Shown here piece after piece: positions 26,019 to 35,653 of a stretch of 40,963 nt of DNA. The notes beneath the pieces were generated by a model that worked only from the letters and a program-made list of their open reading frames with translations, was not told where the DNA came from and did no database searches. Position numbers and translations under genes: made by a program. Location of the stretch: NCBI RefSeq assembly GCF_028599055.1, contig NZ_JAQRMS010000002.1:1-40963 (forward strand), written 5' to 3'. Source of the stretch: Candidatus Thioglobus sp. (GTDB taxonomy: Bacteria; Pseudomonadota; Gammaproteobacteria; PS1; Pseudothioglobaceae). Each line of letters starts with the position of its first letter. Position 1 is the stretch's first letter.

Positions 26019-28211
26019 ATGAGTCGCGACCCGCACCAAAAAAGAGAAGCTAAAAAGTACGACAATCCCATTCCATCAAGAGAGCACATCCTCTCTTTTT
26101 TCAAAAAAAATAAATCATTATCAAAATATGATTTATTTGATCTTCTAGAAGTTGAAGGTAAGCAGAAAAAACCACTAACACATCGCCTTAAGGCAATGGT
26201 GCGTGACGAACAACTAGATTATAACAAAGACGGTGATTTTGTAATTTTTGATCCAAATGCGGGCATTAAAATTGGTACAGTTGTTGCCAATCCTAAGGGT
26301 TTTGGCTTTTTAAAACTGGAAGAGGGCGGTCGCGATTTGCGCTTAAATTCACGCCAAATGCAGCTGGTATTTCACGGTGATAAAGTCAAGGCTCGCTTAA
26401 TTAGCAAGCGTGGTGATGCCAAAATTGTTGAAGTGCTAGAAAGCGTTAAAACCGTGGTGGCACGTCTACATATTAATGAAGATAGCAGCGCTTACGCTGT
26501 TGTTGATGACAAACGCATTCGCAACAACATTAACATCCCAAAAATTACCAATGAAAACACTAACGAACAAATTGTTATTGTTGAAATTACCAAATCACCA
26601 ACATTCAAATCATTAGCAGAAGGTAGAATTATTCAAATCTTAGGCTCGTACATGGATGAAGGTGTTGAGACTGATGCCGCACTTTATCGCAACGGCATTC
26701 CTGTAGATTTTTCAGAAGAAGCGTTGGCGCAAACTGCCAAAATCCCTGCCGAAGTTACTACTGCTGACAAGCAAGGTCGCAAAGATATTACTGACATGAA
26801 GTTAGTTACTATTGACGGTGAAGATTCTAAAGACTTTGATGACGCAGTATTTGCTGAGTCTACAGATAACGGTTGGAAATTAGTAGTGGCCATTGCTGAC
26901 GTATCTCACTATGTTGCAGAAGGCACTGCACTGGATAATGATGCGATTGAACGAGGCAATTCAGTATACTTCCCGCGCCGTGTGGTGCCAATGCTGCCTG
27001 AGGCTTTGTCAAATGGCCTATGTTCGATTAATCCGGGTGTTGAGCGCCTATGTATGACCTGTGAAATGAACATCGATAAAGAGGGAAATTTGCTTGATTA
27101 CACGTTCTATCCAGCAGTAATGTTTTCACATGCACGCTTGACTTACACCAAAGTAAGTCAAATTTTAGAACATGACGATCAAGCCTTAAAAGCAGAATAT
27201 GCACCAGTACTTGATAACCTTAACGACTTATACGATTTATACAAAGTCTTAAAAGCTGCTAGAACCAAGCGTGGCGTAATGGATTTTGATCGTATTGAGT
27301 CGCAAATTCTATTTAATGACAATGGCAAGATTGACAACATTATTGCCCGATCTAGAAACGATGCACACAAGCTAATTGAAGAATGCATGCTAATGGCCAA
27401 CCAAGCAACCGCTAAATTCTTAGGCGAAAACAAGGAAGACTTCTTGTACCGAATTCACCCGAAACCAACGGCTGAAAAAGTAGAGGTAACCCGTCAGTTC
27501 TTAACTGCTGTTGGCCTAACTCTAGAGGGTGGCGATCAGCCAGATTCCAAACACTTTGCTAAAGTATTAGAAGATGCCAAAGGCCGTGATGATGAAAACA
27601 TCATTAAGACCGTGGTACTTCGCACCATGAAACAAGCGGTATATACGCCAGCTAACGAAGGCCACTTTGGTTTAGCATTTGAAGATTACACACACTTCAC
27701 TTCACCAATTAGAAGATACCCAGACCTTCTTGTTCATCGCGCCATTAATCGTGTGCTGAATAAGAAAAAGCCATCATTTGTAGGCAAGCTAGTTAACAAA
27801 GTCCTAGGTGGAAAAGAGAAAAAACCATCCAAGAAGATGATTGAGCTAGGCACAAATTTATCAGTGACCGAGCGTCGTGCTGACGAGGCTTCACGCGATG
27901 TTGAGCAGTGGCTTAAATGTGAATACATGCGTGACAAAGTCGGTGAGACTTTTAACGGGGTTATCTCGGGCGTTGCCGGCTTCGGTATCTTTATCGAGCT
28001 TACTGAAGTATTTGTCGAAGGCATGATTTCCATTCGTGACCTAAAAGACGATTATTACAATTTTGATGATATTCATCATCAACTCAAGGGCGATCGTACC
28101 GGCAAGGTATTCACCCTAGGTGACACCATTAAAATCCAAATTGCCTCGGTTAATTTGGACGATAGACAAATGGTATTCATCCCCGCTCCAGATGCAAAAG
28201 AAGCTGAATAG
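26019..28211 (+). CDS. rnr: Ribonuclease R
   Basis: A 730-residue 3'-5' exoribonuclease that degrades structured RNA. In order it has an N-terminal helix-turn-helix-like region (about 20-75), cold-shock domains (about 80-235), the RNB catalytic domain with DGEDSKDFDDAV near residue 268 and HFTSPIRRYPDLLVHR near 560, and a C-terminal S1 domain (about 640-720). It is slightly shorter than E. coli RNase R (813), mainly from a reduced basic tail. It starts 3 bp after purA and ends directly against nhaA. Confidence 0.95.
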   Translation: MSRDPHQKREAKKYDNPIPSREHILSFFKKNKSLSKYDLFDLLEVEGKQKKPLTHRLKAMVRDEQLDYNKDGDFVIFDPNAGIKIGTVVANPKGFGFLKLEEGGRDLRLNSRQMQLVFHGDKVKARLISKRGDAKIVEVLESVKTVVARLHINEDSSAYAVVDDKRIRNNINIPKITNENTNEQIVIVEITKSPTFKSLAEGRIIQILGSYMDEGVETDAALYRNGIPVDFSEEALAQTAKIPAEVTTADKQGRKDITDMKLVTIDGEDSKDFDDAVFAESTDNGWKLVVAIADVSHYVAEGTALDNDAIERGNSVYFPRRVVPMLPEALSNGLCSINPGVERLCMTCEMNIDKEGNLLDYTFYPAVMFSHARLTYTKVSQILEHDDQALKAEYAPVLDNLNDLYDLYKVLKAARTKRGVMDFDRIESQILFNDNGKIDNIIARSRNDAHKLIEECMLMANQATAKFLGENKEDFLYRIHPKPTAEKVEVTRQFLTAVGLTLEGGDQPDSKHFAKVLEDAKGRDDENIIKTVVLRTMKQAVYTPANEGHFGLAFEDYTHFTSPIRRYPDLLVHRAINRVLNKKKPSFVGKLVNKVLGGKEKKPSKKMIELGTNLSVTERRADEASRDVEQWLKCEYMRDKVGETFNGVISGVAGFGIFIELTEVFVEGMISIRDLKDDYYNFDDIHHQLKGDRTGKVFTLGDTIKIQIASVNLDDRQMVFIPAPDAKEAE

Positions 28212-29543
28212 ATGAAGTTATACGCTCCATGGGAAAAAGCCTTTAAAAGGATTTCAACACCTTTTGAGCATTTTATTCATGCCCAAACCACAACGGGCAA
28301 GATTTTAATGTTTATGACGATATTGGCATTAATTTTAGCCAATACTCCCTTATCAGAAAATTACGCAGATCTATTCCATACAAAAGTAGATTTTAATGTC
28401 GGCTCATGGAAATTATCACATACCATCCATCATTGGATAAATGATGGGCTAATGACTTTATTCTTTTTTATTATCGGACTGGAAATAAAAAGAGAAATTT
28501 TGGTGGGTGAACTTTCAAACATAAAAGTTGCTATTTTGCCTATTTTAGCCGCTATTGGCGGCATGGTTTTTCCTGCATTAATATATTTAGGTATTAATGC
28601 AAATGAAGTAGGGGCTGGCGGCTGGGGGATACCCATGGCAACAGACATTGCATTTGCAATTAGTGTATTGGTGCTATTAGGTAAGCGAGTGTCTACCGCG
28701 CTGGTAGCCTTTCTAGTGGCGCTTGCTATTGTTGATGACCTTGGCGCTGTTTTGGTGATTGCCATTTTTTATACTGATCAAATTCATATGTTGCCACTGG
28801 TTTTATCCGGTGTTACTTTTTTAATTTTAATTGTATTTAATCGTTTTGGCATACACATGATTTTGCCTTACTTTATAGTGGGTGCATTTATGTGGTTCTT
28901 TGTGCTTGAATCAGGTGTTCATGCCACTATTGCTGGTGTTATTGCTGCTATGGCAATACCCTTAAAGCCAAAACAAACCTCTTTAAATTTTTCTAAAGAC
29001 ACTAAAAAACTACTAGATGATTACGACAAATACCCGATGTGCGAAAGCCATATGTTGCATGAAAATCAAAAAGCCATTTTAACCAATATACAAGATAGAA
29101 TTAATGCCGTAGGCTCTCCAGCTGCCCGATTAGAGCATGGCCTACATCTGCCGGTAGCTTTAATTGTTATCCCTTTATTTGCACTGGCTAATGCTGGTAT
29201 TGCAATAGACTTTAATTCTATTGGTGGTGTTATTATTGAGCCAATATCAATGGGTATTATTGCCGGCCTCATCCTGGGAAAGGTAATTGGAATATTTGGA
29301 GTCTCTTGGCTGGCCATCAAGTTAAAAATTGCCAAATTGCCCGATCAAAGCAGTATGAGTCAAATTTTTGGCGTTGCACTTTTGGGCGGCATTGGCTTTA
29401 CCATGTCTATATTTATAGCAGATCTAGCATTTTTAAATACGCCTGAGCTTATTTTTCAAGCAAAAATAGGTATTTTATCAGCCTCGCTATTTGCGGGAAT
29501 CTTTGGATTTCTATGGCTTAAATATGTCGCTAAAAAGAATTAA
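28212..29543 (+). CDS. nhaA: Na+/H+ antiporter NhaA
   Basis: A 443-residue inner-membrane antiporter with about twelve hydrophobic segments. The transport aspartates are visible: Asp145 in MATDIAFAI and the Asp175-Asp176 pair in AIVDDLGAV. A hydrophilic insert (about residues 258-310) precedes the ARLEHGLHLPVA segment; it belongs to the longer NhaA type rather than the 388-residue E. coli form. The ATG directly follows the rnr stop (TAGATG) with no spacer, so translation probably depends on rnr. A terminator follows. In a marine bacterium it would export Na+ at alkaline pH. Confidence 0.94.
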   Translation: MKLYAPWEKAFKRISTPFEHFIHAQTTTGKILMFMTILALILANTPLSENYADLFHTKVDFNVGSWKLSHTIHHWINDGLMTLFFFIIGLEIKREILVGELSNIKVAILPILAAIGGMVFPALIYLGINANEVGAGGWGIPMATDIAFAISVLVLLGKRVSTALVAFLVALAIVDDLGAVLVIAIFYTDQIHMLPLVLSGVTFLILIVFNRFGIHMILPYFIVGAFMWFFVLESGVHATIAGVIAAMAIPLKPKQTSLNFSKDTKKLLDDYDKYPMCESHMLHENQKAILTNIQDRINAVGSPAARLEHGLHLPVALIVIPLFALANAGIAIDFNSIGGVIIEPISMGIIAGLILGKVIGIFGVSWLAIKLKIAKLPDQSSMSQIFGVALLGGIGFTMSIFIADLAFLNTPELIFQAKIGILSASLFAGIFGFLWLKYVAKKN

Positions 29544-29567
29544 AAATCCTCTTAATAAATGACATAA

Positions 29568-29593
29568 AAAAAGGAGGATTTCGCCTCCTTTTT
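29568..29593. terminator. Bidirectional intrinsic terminator between nhaA and ilvD
   Basis: A perfect 10-bp inverted repeat AAAAAGGAGG/CCTCCTTTTT surrounds a 6-nt loop ATTTCG. Seven A precede the left GGAGG core and five T follow the right arm core, so it can end both nhaA (plus) and the convergent ilvD (minus, stop at 29599). Confidence 0.88.
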
Positions 29594-29598
29594 AATGT

Positions 29599-31293
29599 TT
29601 AATCCAACTCAGTTCTAAGCATGGCGCCATTACTAGCGTTCCTAACCAGGAGTCGATACTGTTGTAACCATTTAGAGCTTAAAGTTTTTTTAATTGGTTT
29701 AAAGTTAGCTTGACGCTCGGCAATCTCTGCATCAGATAAGTTAACACTCAAGATGTATTCGTCCACATCAATATGAATTTCATCACCATCTTTAAGTAGG
29801 CCAATCATGCCGCCTTCAGCCGCTTCTGGTGACACATGACCAATTGAAGCACCACGCGTCGCGCCTGAAAAGCGTCCGTCGGTAATAAGTGCAACTTTAT
29901 CACCCAAACCCATACCCATAATCAGTGAAGTAGGGGCAAGCATTTCTTGCATGCCTGGACCACCTTTAGGGCCCTCATAGCGAATGACCACCACATTGCC
30001 CGCCTCAACCTTGCCAGATTTAATGCCGTCAATCGCATCATCTTGAGAATCAAAACACACAGCTGTTCCGGTAAAGACTCGATCGCCTGTAATACCTGCT
30101 GTTTTAATGACCGCACCTTGCTCTGCCAAATTACCATACAAAATCGCCAAACCACCCACTTTAGAATACGGGTTGTCAATGGTATGAATAATATTAGTGT
30201 CTTTAATTTCAGCACCAGATATTTTTTCATATAAGGTTTCACCACTAATGGTTGGGTTGTCAATCAACACCTCACCACGTTTGTTCATTTCATGCATCAC
30301 CGCATTCACACCACCTGCAGTATTAATATCTTCCATGTGCACGGTTGAAAGTGATGGCGAGATCTTAGCAATGTGTGAGACTTTTTTGCTAATTTTGTTA
30401 ATATCACTCAGCTGGAAGTCAGAGTTAGCCTCTTGTGCAATCGCCAACATATGTAGCACTGTATTAGAGCTGCCACCCATCGCCATATCCACCGCAAAAG
30501 CATTTCGAACTGCATTATCATTTAAGATGTTTTGCATGTTGAATTGATCGCGATCTGCTTTGTTTTCCATTAAGGCAATTTCACAAACACGGCGCGCTGC
30601 TTGACGATACAACACCTCACGCTCAGGCGTTAGTGCCAAAATTGTGCCATTACCCGGCAGAGCAATACCCATTGCCTCCATTAGTGTGTTCATTGAATTA
30701 GCAGTAAACATACCTGAGCAGCTACCGCCACTAGGGCAAGCGTTACACTCAATATCTTTTAATTCTTCGTCGGAAATTTTTCCAGTTTCGTGCTTGCCAA
30801 CCGCCTCAAAAGCAGTGGCCAAATCAATGGCAGTGCCATCTTTGGTAAAGCCTTTTTTCATCGGTCCACCTGATACAAATACGGTTGGCACGTTAACACG
30901 TTGCGCACCCATAATCATGCCGGGAACGATTTTGTCACAATTTGGGATGGCGATCATGGCGTCTAACTTATGCGCATTCATCACAGTTTCAATTGAGTTA
31001 GCAATCAACTCTCGTGAAGGCAATGAAAACAACATGCCGTCATGGCCCATGGCGATACCATCATCCACACCAATGGTGTTGAATTCAAACGGCACACAAC
31101 CCGCAGCACGAATCTCATCTTTAATGATAGCTGCCACCTTATCTAAGAAATAATGCCCTGGAATAATTTCAATAAATGAGTTGGCAACACCGATAAAAGG
31201 CTTATCAAAATCCTCGTCTTTTAGCCCAGTTGCACGCAACAATGAACGGTGTGGCGTTTTGTCATAACCTTTTTTTACTGTATCACTTCTCAT
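29599..31293 (-). CDS. ilvD: Dihydroxy-acid dehydratase IlvD
   Basis: IlvD dehydrates dihydroxy acids to 2-keto acids in isoleucine, valine and pantothenate synthesis. From the ATG at 31293 ([23 protein letters not shown], the family start) the protein has 564 residues; the ORF track adds 19 non-family residues. Iron-sulfur contexts are [11 protein letters not shown] (Cys119) and [13 protein letters not shown] (Cys192). The position where [2Fe-2S]-type enzymes have PCN reads PGH (residues 45-47), as in the oxygen-sensitive E. coli-type enzyme, although the overall length is that of the shorter family. The gene is monocistronic, between a terminator and the divergent GNAT gene. Confidence 0.95.
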   Translation of the reverse strand: MRSDTVKKGYDKTPHRSLLRATGLKDEDFDKPFIGVANSFIEIIPGHYFLDKVAAIIKDEIRAAGCVPFEFNTIGVDDGIAMGHDGMLFSLPSRELIANSIETVMNAHKLDAMIAIPNCDKIVPGMIMGAQRVNVPTVFVSGGPMKKGFTKDGTAIDLATAFEAVGKHETGKISDEELKDIECNACPSGGSCSGMFTANSMNTLMEAMGIALPGNGTILALTPEREVLYRQAARRVCEIALMENKADRDQFNMQNILNDNAVRNAFAVDMAMGGSSNTVLHMLAIAQEANSDFQLSDINKISKKVSHIAKISPSLSTVHMEDINTAGGVNAVMHEMNKRGEVLIDNPTISGETLYEKISGAEIKDTNIIHTIDNPYSKVGGLAILYGNLAEQGAVIKTAGITGDRVFTGTAVCFDSQDDAIDGIKSGKVEAGNVVVIRYEGPKGGPGMQEMLAPTSLIMGMGLGDKVALITDGRFSGATRGASIGHVSPEAAEGGMIGLLKDGDEIHIDVDEYILSVNLSDAEIAERQANFKPIKKTLSSKWLQQYRLLVRNASNGAMLRTELD

Positions 31294-31357
31294 TTTCTTG
31301 TTTTCGAATAAATAAAATTTAAATTTTAGACTAAAATGGGCGTCTCTCATTAAAGTT

Positions 31358-31798
31358 TTGAATGCACATATTGTGGATAAGGCCAGTCAAATTCTAACAT
31401 TAATCCAGCCCTTTGTTGACGAGGGTAAGATTTTGCCCAGAGATAAGCATGAGATTGAGCAACATATTGATGACTTTGTTTTGCTCTTTGACAACAACCA
31501 GCTCATCGCTTGCGCTGGCCTTAAAGATTGTCAAGAGGGCGCTATGGGTGAGATTTATTCACTTGCTGTGGCGCAGAATTTGCAAAATACCGGGCTTTCT
31601 AGTCAGTTACTAACCAAGATACTAGCTCAAGCCAAACAGCGTCAATTTTCAAAAATTTTCGCACTCACCAAGTTTGGCACAGATTGGTTTATCAAACATG
31701 GCTTTACTCAAATGCAAATAGCCGATCTTCCAAGCAAACGTCAACAATATTTCAATCATGAGCGCAATTCTTCTATTTTTTTCAAAGAGGTTAACTGA
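31358..31798 (+). CDS. Stand-alone GNAT acetyltransferase resembling the ArgA C-terminal domain
   Basis: A 146-residue single GNAT domain. Its segments align by eye, in order, with the acetyltransferase half of N-acetylglutamate synthase: [57 protein letters not shown] and the C-terminal [18 protein letters not shown]. The amino-acid kinase half of ArgA is absent. The acetyl-CoA loop is degenerate (QNTGLSSQL). If active it could supply N-acetylglutamate for arginine synthesis; another amine substrate is possible. The start is a TTG because no ATG is in frame upstream. Its stop overlaps the rnt ATG (TGATG). Confidence 0.78.
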   Translation: MNAHIVDKASQILTLIQPFVDEGKILPRDKHEIEQHIDDFVLLFDNNQLIACAGLKDCQEGAMGEIYSLAVAQNLQNTGLSSQLLTKILAQAKQRQFSKIFALTKFGTDWFIKHGFTQMQIADLPSKRQQYFNHERNSSIFFKEVN

Positions 31799-32394
31799 TG
31801 CAAATTAACGAGCGCATTCGTGGCTATCTACCGGTTGTAATTGATATTGAAACCGCAGGTTTTAACCATCAAACCGATGCCATGCTTGAAATCTGCGCAG
31901 TAATTATTGGTATTGACGACACTGGTAAATTCTATTCAAAAGAGCCGCAGCATTTTCACATCAACCCGTTTAAGGGTGCTAATCTAGAGCCGGCAGCATT
32001 AAAATTTAACGGCATTGATGTGAATAATCCACTACGTGGCGCAATTGATGAAAAACTCGCGTTAAACGATATGTTTAAAACCATTCGCAGTGAAATGAAA
32101 ACGCAGGATTGCACGCGCTCAATTCTAATCGGGCATAACGCATTTTTTGATCTAAACTTTTTATACGCAGCCAGTGACAGATCCAAGCTTAAAAACCCTT
32201 TTCATCAATTCTCAACCATTGATACGGTTAGCTTATCAGCACTGGCTTATGGTGAAACGGTACTGGCAAAAGCCATTGCTAAAGCTGGCATTGAGTTTGA
32301 TAATGCACAAGCGCATTCAGCACTTTACGACACAGTTAAAACGGCTGAATTGTTTTGTCAAATTTTTAATAATTATCAGTTTGGCGAAATCTGA
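31798..32394 (+). CDS. rnt: Ribonuclease T
   Basis: A 198-residue DEDDh exonuclease that trims the 3' ends of tRNA and other stable RNAs. The catalytic residues are visible in IDIETAG (Asp16, Glu18), GHNAFFDLNF (second Asp) and AHSALYDTVKT (His and final Asp). E. coli RNase T has 215 residues. It is probably coupled to the upstream GNAT gene through a TGATG overlap. Its last 19 bp overlap the convergent pxpC. Confidence 0.94.
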   Translation: MQINERIRGYLPVVIDIETAGFNHQTDAMLEICAVIIGIDDTGKFYSKEPQHFHINPFKGANLEPAALKFNGIDVNNPLRGAIDEKLALNDMFKTIRSEMKTQDCTRSILIGHNAFFDLNFLYAASDRSKLKNPFHQFSTIDTVSLSALAYGETVLAKAIAKAGIEFDNAQAHSALYDTVKTAELFCQIFNNYQFGEI

Positions 32395-33287
32395 AAAAAT
32401 TGATTAAACTTTAAGCGCTGTTTCTGCGCTTGATGAATGTCCATTAACTCAAACTTAAGTTTTGTCTGTGGCTGTTTTTGTGCAAGCTTCGCTAAGTCTA
32501 ATGAAAACACCGTGCCGATCTTAGGATAGCCACCAATGGTTGGCGCATCTTTTAATAAAATAATTGGCAAGCCGTTCGTGGCAATTTCCACACTGCCATA
32601 ACTCATCCCTTCAGAAATCATTTTCTCTTGCTCGAGCGCAATAGGCGCACCATCTAGTCGACACCCAGTACGATCATTAGCATTGGTAATTTGATAGCTT
32701 TGATTAAAAAACAAAGCCCTTTGAGCCTCACTAAACTCAGCATACTGATAACTAGGCAATAATCTTAATACAATGTCTTGGTTGTAATTCGGAATGTATT
32801 GAGGTGCAACAAAATGATCCAACTCAAGCGAAGAGCTTTCACAGTCTAAAATGTCATTTTCTGCTAACTTTGAGCCAATATTTTCACGTAGATTAACCGA
32901 TCTAGAATCAAACAAAATAGGGGTTTTGAACCCACCTTTAACGGCTAAATAAGTACGTATGCCACGCTTTGGCAACGCCCAGCTCAGTACATCACCCTGA
33001 TTAACTTTTACACTATGCCAAATTAGTGCAGCTTGGTCATTAATTTTAAAATCAAGATCAGCGCCACATACACTAATCACCGCATCATCAAGTGCCTCAA
33101 GTTCAACACCACCAAAGGTTATCTCTAAAACCGCATCATTAAAATCATTCTCAAGCAAATGATTGGCCCAGCAAAAAGCATGCTCGTCCATCACCCCTGA
33201 TTGACTCATGCCATGCGCACCATGCGTTGTTCGCCCATAATCTTGAACAGTGGTTAGAAACCCTGGCTTAATAACCTTAAAACTCAT
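32376..33287 (-). CDS. pxpC: 5-oxoprolinase subunit PxpC (biotin-dependent carboxyltransferase family, KipA-like)
   Basis: A 303-residue AHS2-domain protein starting with KPGFLTTVQDYGRTTH, followed by GVMDEHAFCWANHLLEN and the later GCRLDGAPI and SEGMSYGSVEI, all typical of PxpC/KipA. Together with PxpA and PxpB it forms an ATP-dependent 5-oxoprolinase that turns 5-oxoproline into glutamate. Its ATG overlaps the pxpB stop by 4 bp (ATGA). Confidence 0.93.
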   Translation of the reverse strand: MSFKVIKPGFLTTVQDYGRTTHGAHGMSQSGVMDEHAFCWANHLLENDFNDAVLEITFGGVELEALDDAVISVCGADLDFKINDQAALIWHSVKVNQGDVLSWALPKRGIRTYLAVKGGFKTPILFDSRSVNLRENIGSKLAENDILDCESSSLELDHFVAPQYIPNYNQDIVLRLLPSYQYAEFSEAQRALFFNQSYQITNANDRTGCRLDGAPIALEQEKMISEGMSYGSVEIATNGLPIILLKDAPTIGGYPKIGTVFSLDLAKLAQKQPQTKLKFELMDIHQAQKQRLKFNQFFQISPN

Positions 33288-33967
33288 AACCCACCACCAT
33301 ACTTAATATATTCGTCACGAGTAATAGGGTAGAACTTAACCCGATCACCGGTTTTAAACTTGTTTAAGTTGTCTGGATTATTAAGCGACAAATCCAACAA
33401 AGTTCGCCCAATAATATTCCAGCCACCTGAAGAATCAGTCGGGTAGATGGCGGTCTGCGAATCAGCAATACCAACACTACCTGCAGGTATCTTAATTCTC
33501 GGTGTAGCTAAACGTGGCGCCTGAATGCGTGAATCAACCTCGGCCAAAAAAGCAAACACCGGGCTAAAACCAATCGCATGCACTAAATATTCTTGCGAAC
33601 TGTGAATGTCAATAAACGCTTCTAGTGTTAACTCTTTTTCAGCCAGTAGTCGCTCCAAATCAAGCCCAGTTTCAAATCCATAATAAACCGGGATGTGAAT
33701 CAGCTCAGAGCGCTCAACAGCACTAGAAAAATCAAACCCACTCAACAGGCGCTCAATATCAGCCGCAAACTTAAGATAATTAGTTTTGCCAAGATCGTAA
33801 CTCACCAGCAATGAAGTATAGGCCGGTGTTAAATCAATAATTAACTCAGAAAACTCGATTTTTAAGGCATTTGCAAAATTTGCGATATTTTTAGGCAAGC
33901 GCGCATCAATCTTATCGCCAAAATAAATAAGGATTGAGTTTTCACCTGCTAGTGTAACTTTAACCAT
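33284..33967 (-). CDS. pxpB: 5-oxoprolinase subunit PxpB (KipI-like, AHS1 domain)
   Basis: A 227-residue AHS1-domain protein. Recognisable stretches are LTPAYTSLLVSYD, HIPVYYGFETGLDLE, HAIGFSPVFAFLAEVD and the C-terminal GGWNIIGRT. In Bacillus the homologue KipI also inhibits the sporulation kinase KinA, but in Gram-negatives the metabolic role is the established one. It overlaps pxpA by 8 bp and pxpC by 4 bp. Confidence 0.93.
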   Translation of the reverse strand: MVKVTLAGENSILIYFGDKIDARLPKNIANFANALKIEFSELIIDLTPAYTSLLVSYDLGKTNYLKFAADIERLLSGFDFSSAVERSELIHIPVYYGFETGLDLERLLAEKELTLEAFIDIHSSQEYLVHAIGFSPVFAFLAEVDSRIQAPRLATPRIKIPAGSVGIADSQTAIYPTDSSGGWNIIGRTLLDLSLNNPDNLNKFKTGDRVKFYPITRDEYIKYGGGL

Positions 33968-34640
33968 GTTTAAGCACCTTTAATGCCTCAACAGAGGCTG
34001 GATTGTCACTATGAAAGCAAATTGTATCAATTTTTAGATTTGTATCGGCTGAAAATCGCTGATATTGCTCAATAATGGCTTGCGGATTATCCAAAACCGC
34101 CCCTGGCTCACCTCTGGCAATCATATACATGCCTTTATAGCCCCGATCGGCAAATACTTCGTGCAAAAATCCGCCATTGTTAAAATTTTCGAAATTTTTA
34201 AAATGCGCCTCATTGCCTGCTTGCACTATCAAAGCCAAATTTGGATCAGTCTCAGCAATTACACGGCACATCACCTCAAGCACCAATTGATTATGCGTCA
34301 TATCATGATACAAAGCACCATGTGGCTTAATATATTCAAGCTTAACGCCTTGCTGATGACAAAGCGTTTGAAAATAAACCACCTGATCATGAATCAAATT
34401 GTACAAATCCTCAGCACTTAAATCATGACTAATTCGACCAAAATTTTCCTTATCAGCATAGCTTGGATGAGCGCCAATTTTGACATTATTCTGTTTCGCA
34501 AGTTGAATGGTGTTAACCATACTTTTATCATCACCCACATGCCCACCACAAGCAATATTAGCCATGCCAATCAGTGGCATAACATCTGCATCAGGATTGG
34601 GCGACAAACATTCCCCAAGATCGCAATTAATCATTAACAT
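33960..34640 (-). CDS. pxpA: 5-oxoprolinase subunit PxpA (LamB/YcsF family)
   Basis: A 226-residue LamB/YcsF protein. It begins INCDLGEC and contains NIACGGHVGD, GAHPSYAD, YIKPHGALYHD and the C-terminal ICFHSDNPAS, all family signatures. It is shorter than E. coli PxpA (244). The start could be the ATG at 34640 or the in-frame ATG at 34634. A TATAAT lies at 34654-34649 on this strand, only about 10 bp upstream, so an unusually short leader is possible. The order pxpA-pxpB-pxpC differs from pxpB-pxpC-pxpA in E. coli. Confidence 0.93.
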   Translation of the reverse strand: MLMINCDLGECLSPNPDADVMPLIGMANIACGGHVGDDKSMVNTIQLAKQNNVKIGAHPSYADKENFGRISHDLSAEDLYNLIHDQVVYFQTLCHQQGVKLEYIKPHGALYHDMTHNQLVLEVMCRVIAETDPNLALIVQAGNEAHFKNFENFNNGGFLHEVFADRGYKGMYMIARGEPGAVLDNPQAIIEQYQRFSADTNLKIDTICFHSDNPASVEALKVLKHG

Positions 34641-34674
34641 ATGGATAAATTATAAAGCAATCAAGATTGGAAAA

Positions 34675-35592
34675 ATGCCCGGATTAATTAGCTATATTGG
34701 TGCACTTGCTGATGACTTATCAGCGGTTGCCACTAAGGTGTCAGCAGGTGCAATTGATGACATTGCCAACCAAACTGCCAAATCACTATCTAAAACAGCT
34801 GGTATTTTGATTGACGATACAGCCACCATTCCTCAATACGTCAGCAATACAGCAGCTAAGCGTGAACTACCGGTTATTTGGAAAATTACCAAAAAATCAT
34901 TACGCAATAAGGCGCTAATGATTCCGATCGCTATATTGATCACTTACTTTGCACCTTGGATTATGGCGCCAATATTGATACTGGGCGGTTCCTATTTAGC
35001 TTACGAAGGCACTGAATCTTTGGGTGAAAAATTAGGATTAATCAAAGCCCACAAACTCACTCATGAGCACTCTATGCCCGACACGCAAGATCTAAGTGCT
35101 GCTGAAGATCAAACTGTTAATTCAGCCGTTAGAACTGACACCATCCTTTCAATTGAAATTATCGCTTTAACCATTGCCTCGGTTGCAACTGAACCCCTTA
35201 CAACACAACTAGGTGTATTAGTTATTGTTAGCCTAATCGCTACTTTTGCCGTATACGGCATTGTTGGCATGATTATCAAAATGGATGACGTGGGTTTTTA
35301 TCTAATAGAAAAACAAAACAACCTGTATAGAACACTGGGAAGCCTACTGATTAAAGCCATGCCAAAAGTATTGAAATCTCTAGGCTGGATTGGCATGATT
35401 GCAATGCTTATGGTGGGTGGCTCAATCATCATTCATAATGTTGAGCAATTGCATTTTCTGGCTAATTTAGGTGCCCAATTAACAATAATACCGCAAATAG
35501 CCATCACACTTATTATTGTGCCAATTTGCATTGCTTTATTGATCGGAATACTAATTACAGGCTTTATAAAACTCACACCATTTCAAGCTTAA
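34675..35592 (+). CDS. DUF808 family inner-membrane protein (YedI-like)
   Basis: A 305-residue membrane protein with about five hydrophobic segments, resembling E. coli YedI. Signatures are ALADDLSAVATKV, the DDTATIPQYV and KRELPVIWKITKKSLRNK stretch near residues 45-75, and GGSYLAYEG. I place the start at the ATG at 34675 (MPGLISYIG) with TTGGA just upstream; the 56 extra residues in the ORF track lie antisense to pxpA and are not family-like. The function of the family is unknown. A 61 bp gap separates it from the dUTPase gene. Confidence 0.9.
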   Translation: MPGLISYIGALADDLSAVATKVSAGAIDDIANQTAKSLSKTAGILIDDTATIPQYVSNTAAKRELPVIWKITKKSLRNKALMIPIAILITYFAPWIMAPILILGGSYLAYEGTESLGEKLGLIKAHKLTHEHSMPDTQDLSAAEDQTVNSAVRTDTILSIEIIALTIASVATEPLTTQLGVLVIVSLIATFAVYGIVGMIIKMDDVGFYLIEKQNNLYRTLGSLLIKAMPKVLKSLGWIGMIAMLMVGGSIIIHNVEQLHFLANLGAQLTIIPQIAITLIIVPICIALLIGILITGFIKLTPFQA

Positions 35593-35616
35593 ATTGCAAG
35601 ACTGTCACTATATAAT
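35588..35616 (+). promoter_or_regulatory. Candidate promoter for the dUTPase gene and possibly the MoxR/Bat operon
   Basis: A perfect TATAAT (35611-35616) lies 37 bp before the dUTPase ATG. The hexamer 17 bp upstream is CTTAAA, only a half match to TTGACA. The site falls in the 61 bp gap after DUF808 and, because the next gaps are all under 10 bp, it could drive everything from the dUTPase to the right edge. Confidence 0.35.
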
Positions 35617-35653
35617 GATGAGCAACGATTGATTTAAAACACCAACTAATTTT

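Noticed and set aside
30644-31153. 169-residue plus-strand ORF inside ilvD
   Set aside because: It is the antisense shadow of a long, well-conserved gene; composition (runs of small hydrophobic residues) is a mirror of ilvD codons.
34507-34674. 56-residue N-terminal extension of the DUF808 ORF
   Set aside because: It runs antisense through pxpA and has no family character; MPGLISYIG at 34675 with TTGGA upstream is the natural start.
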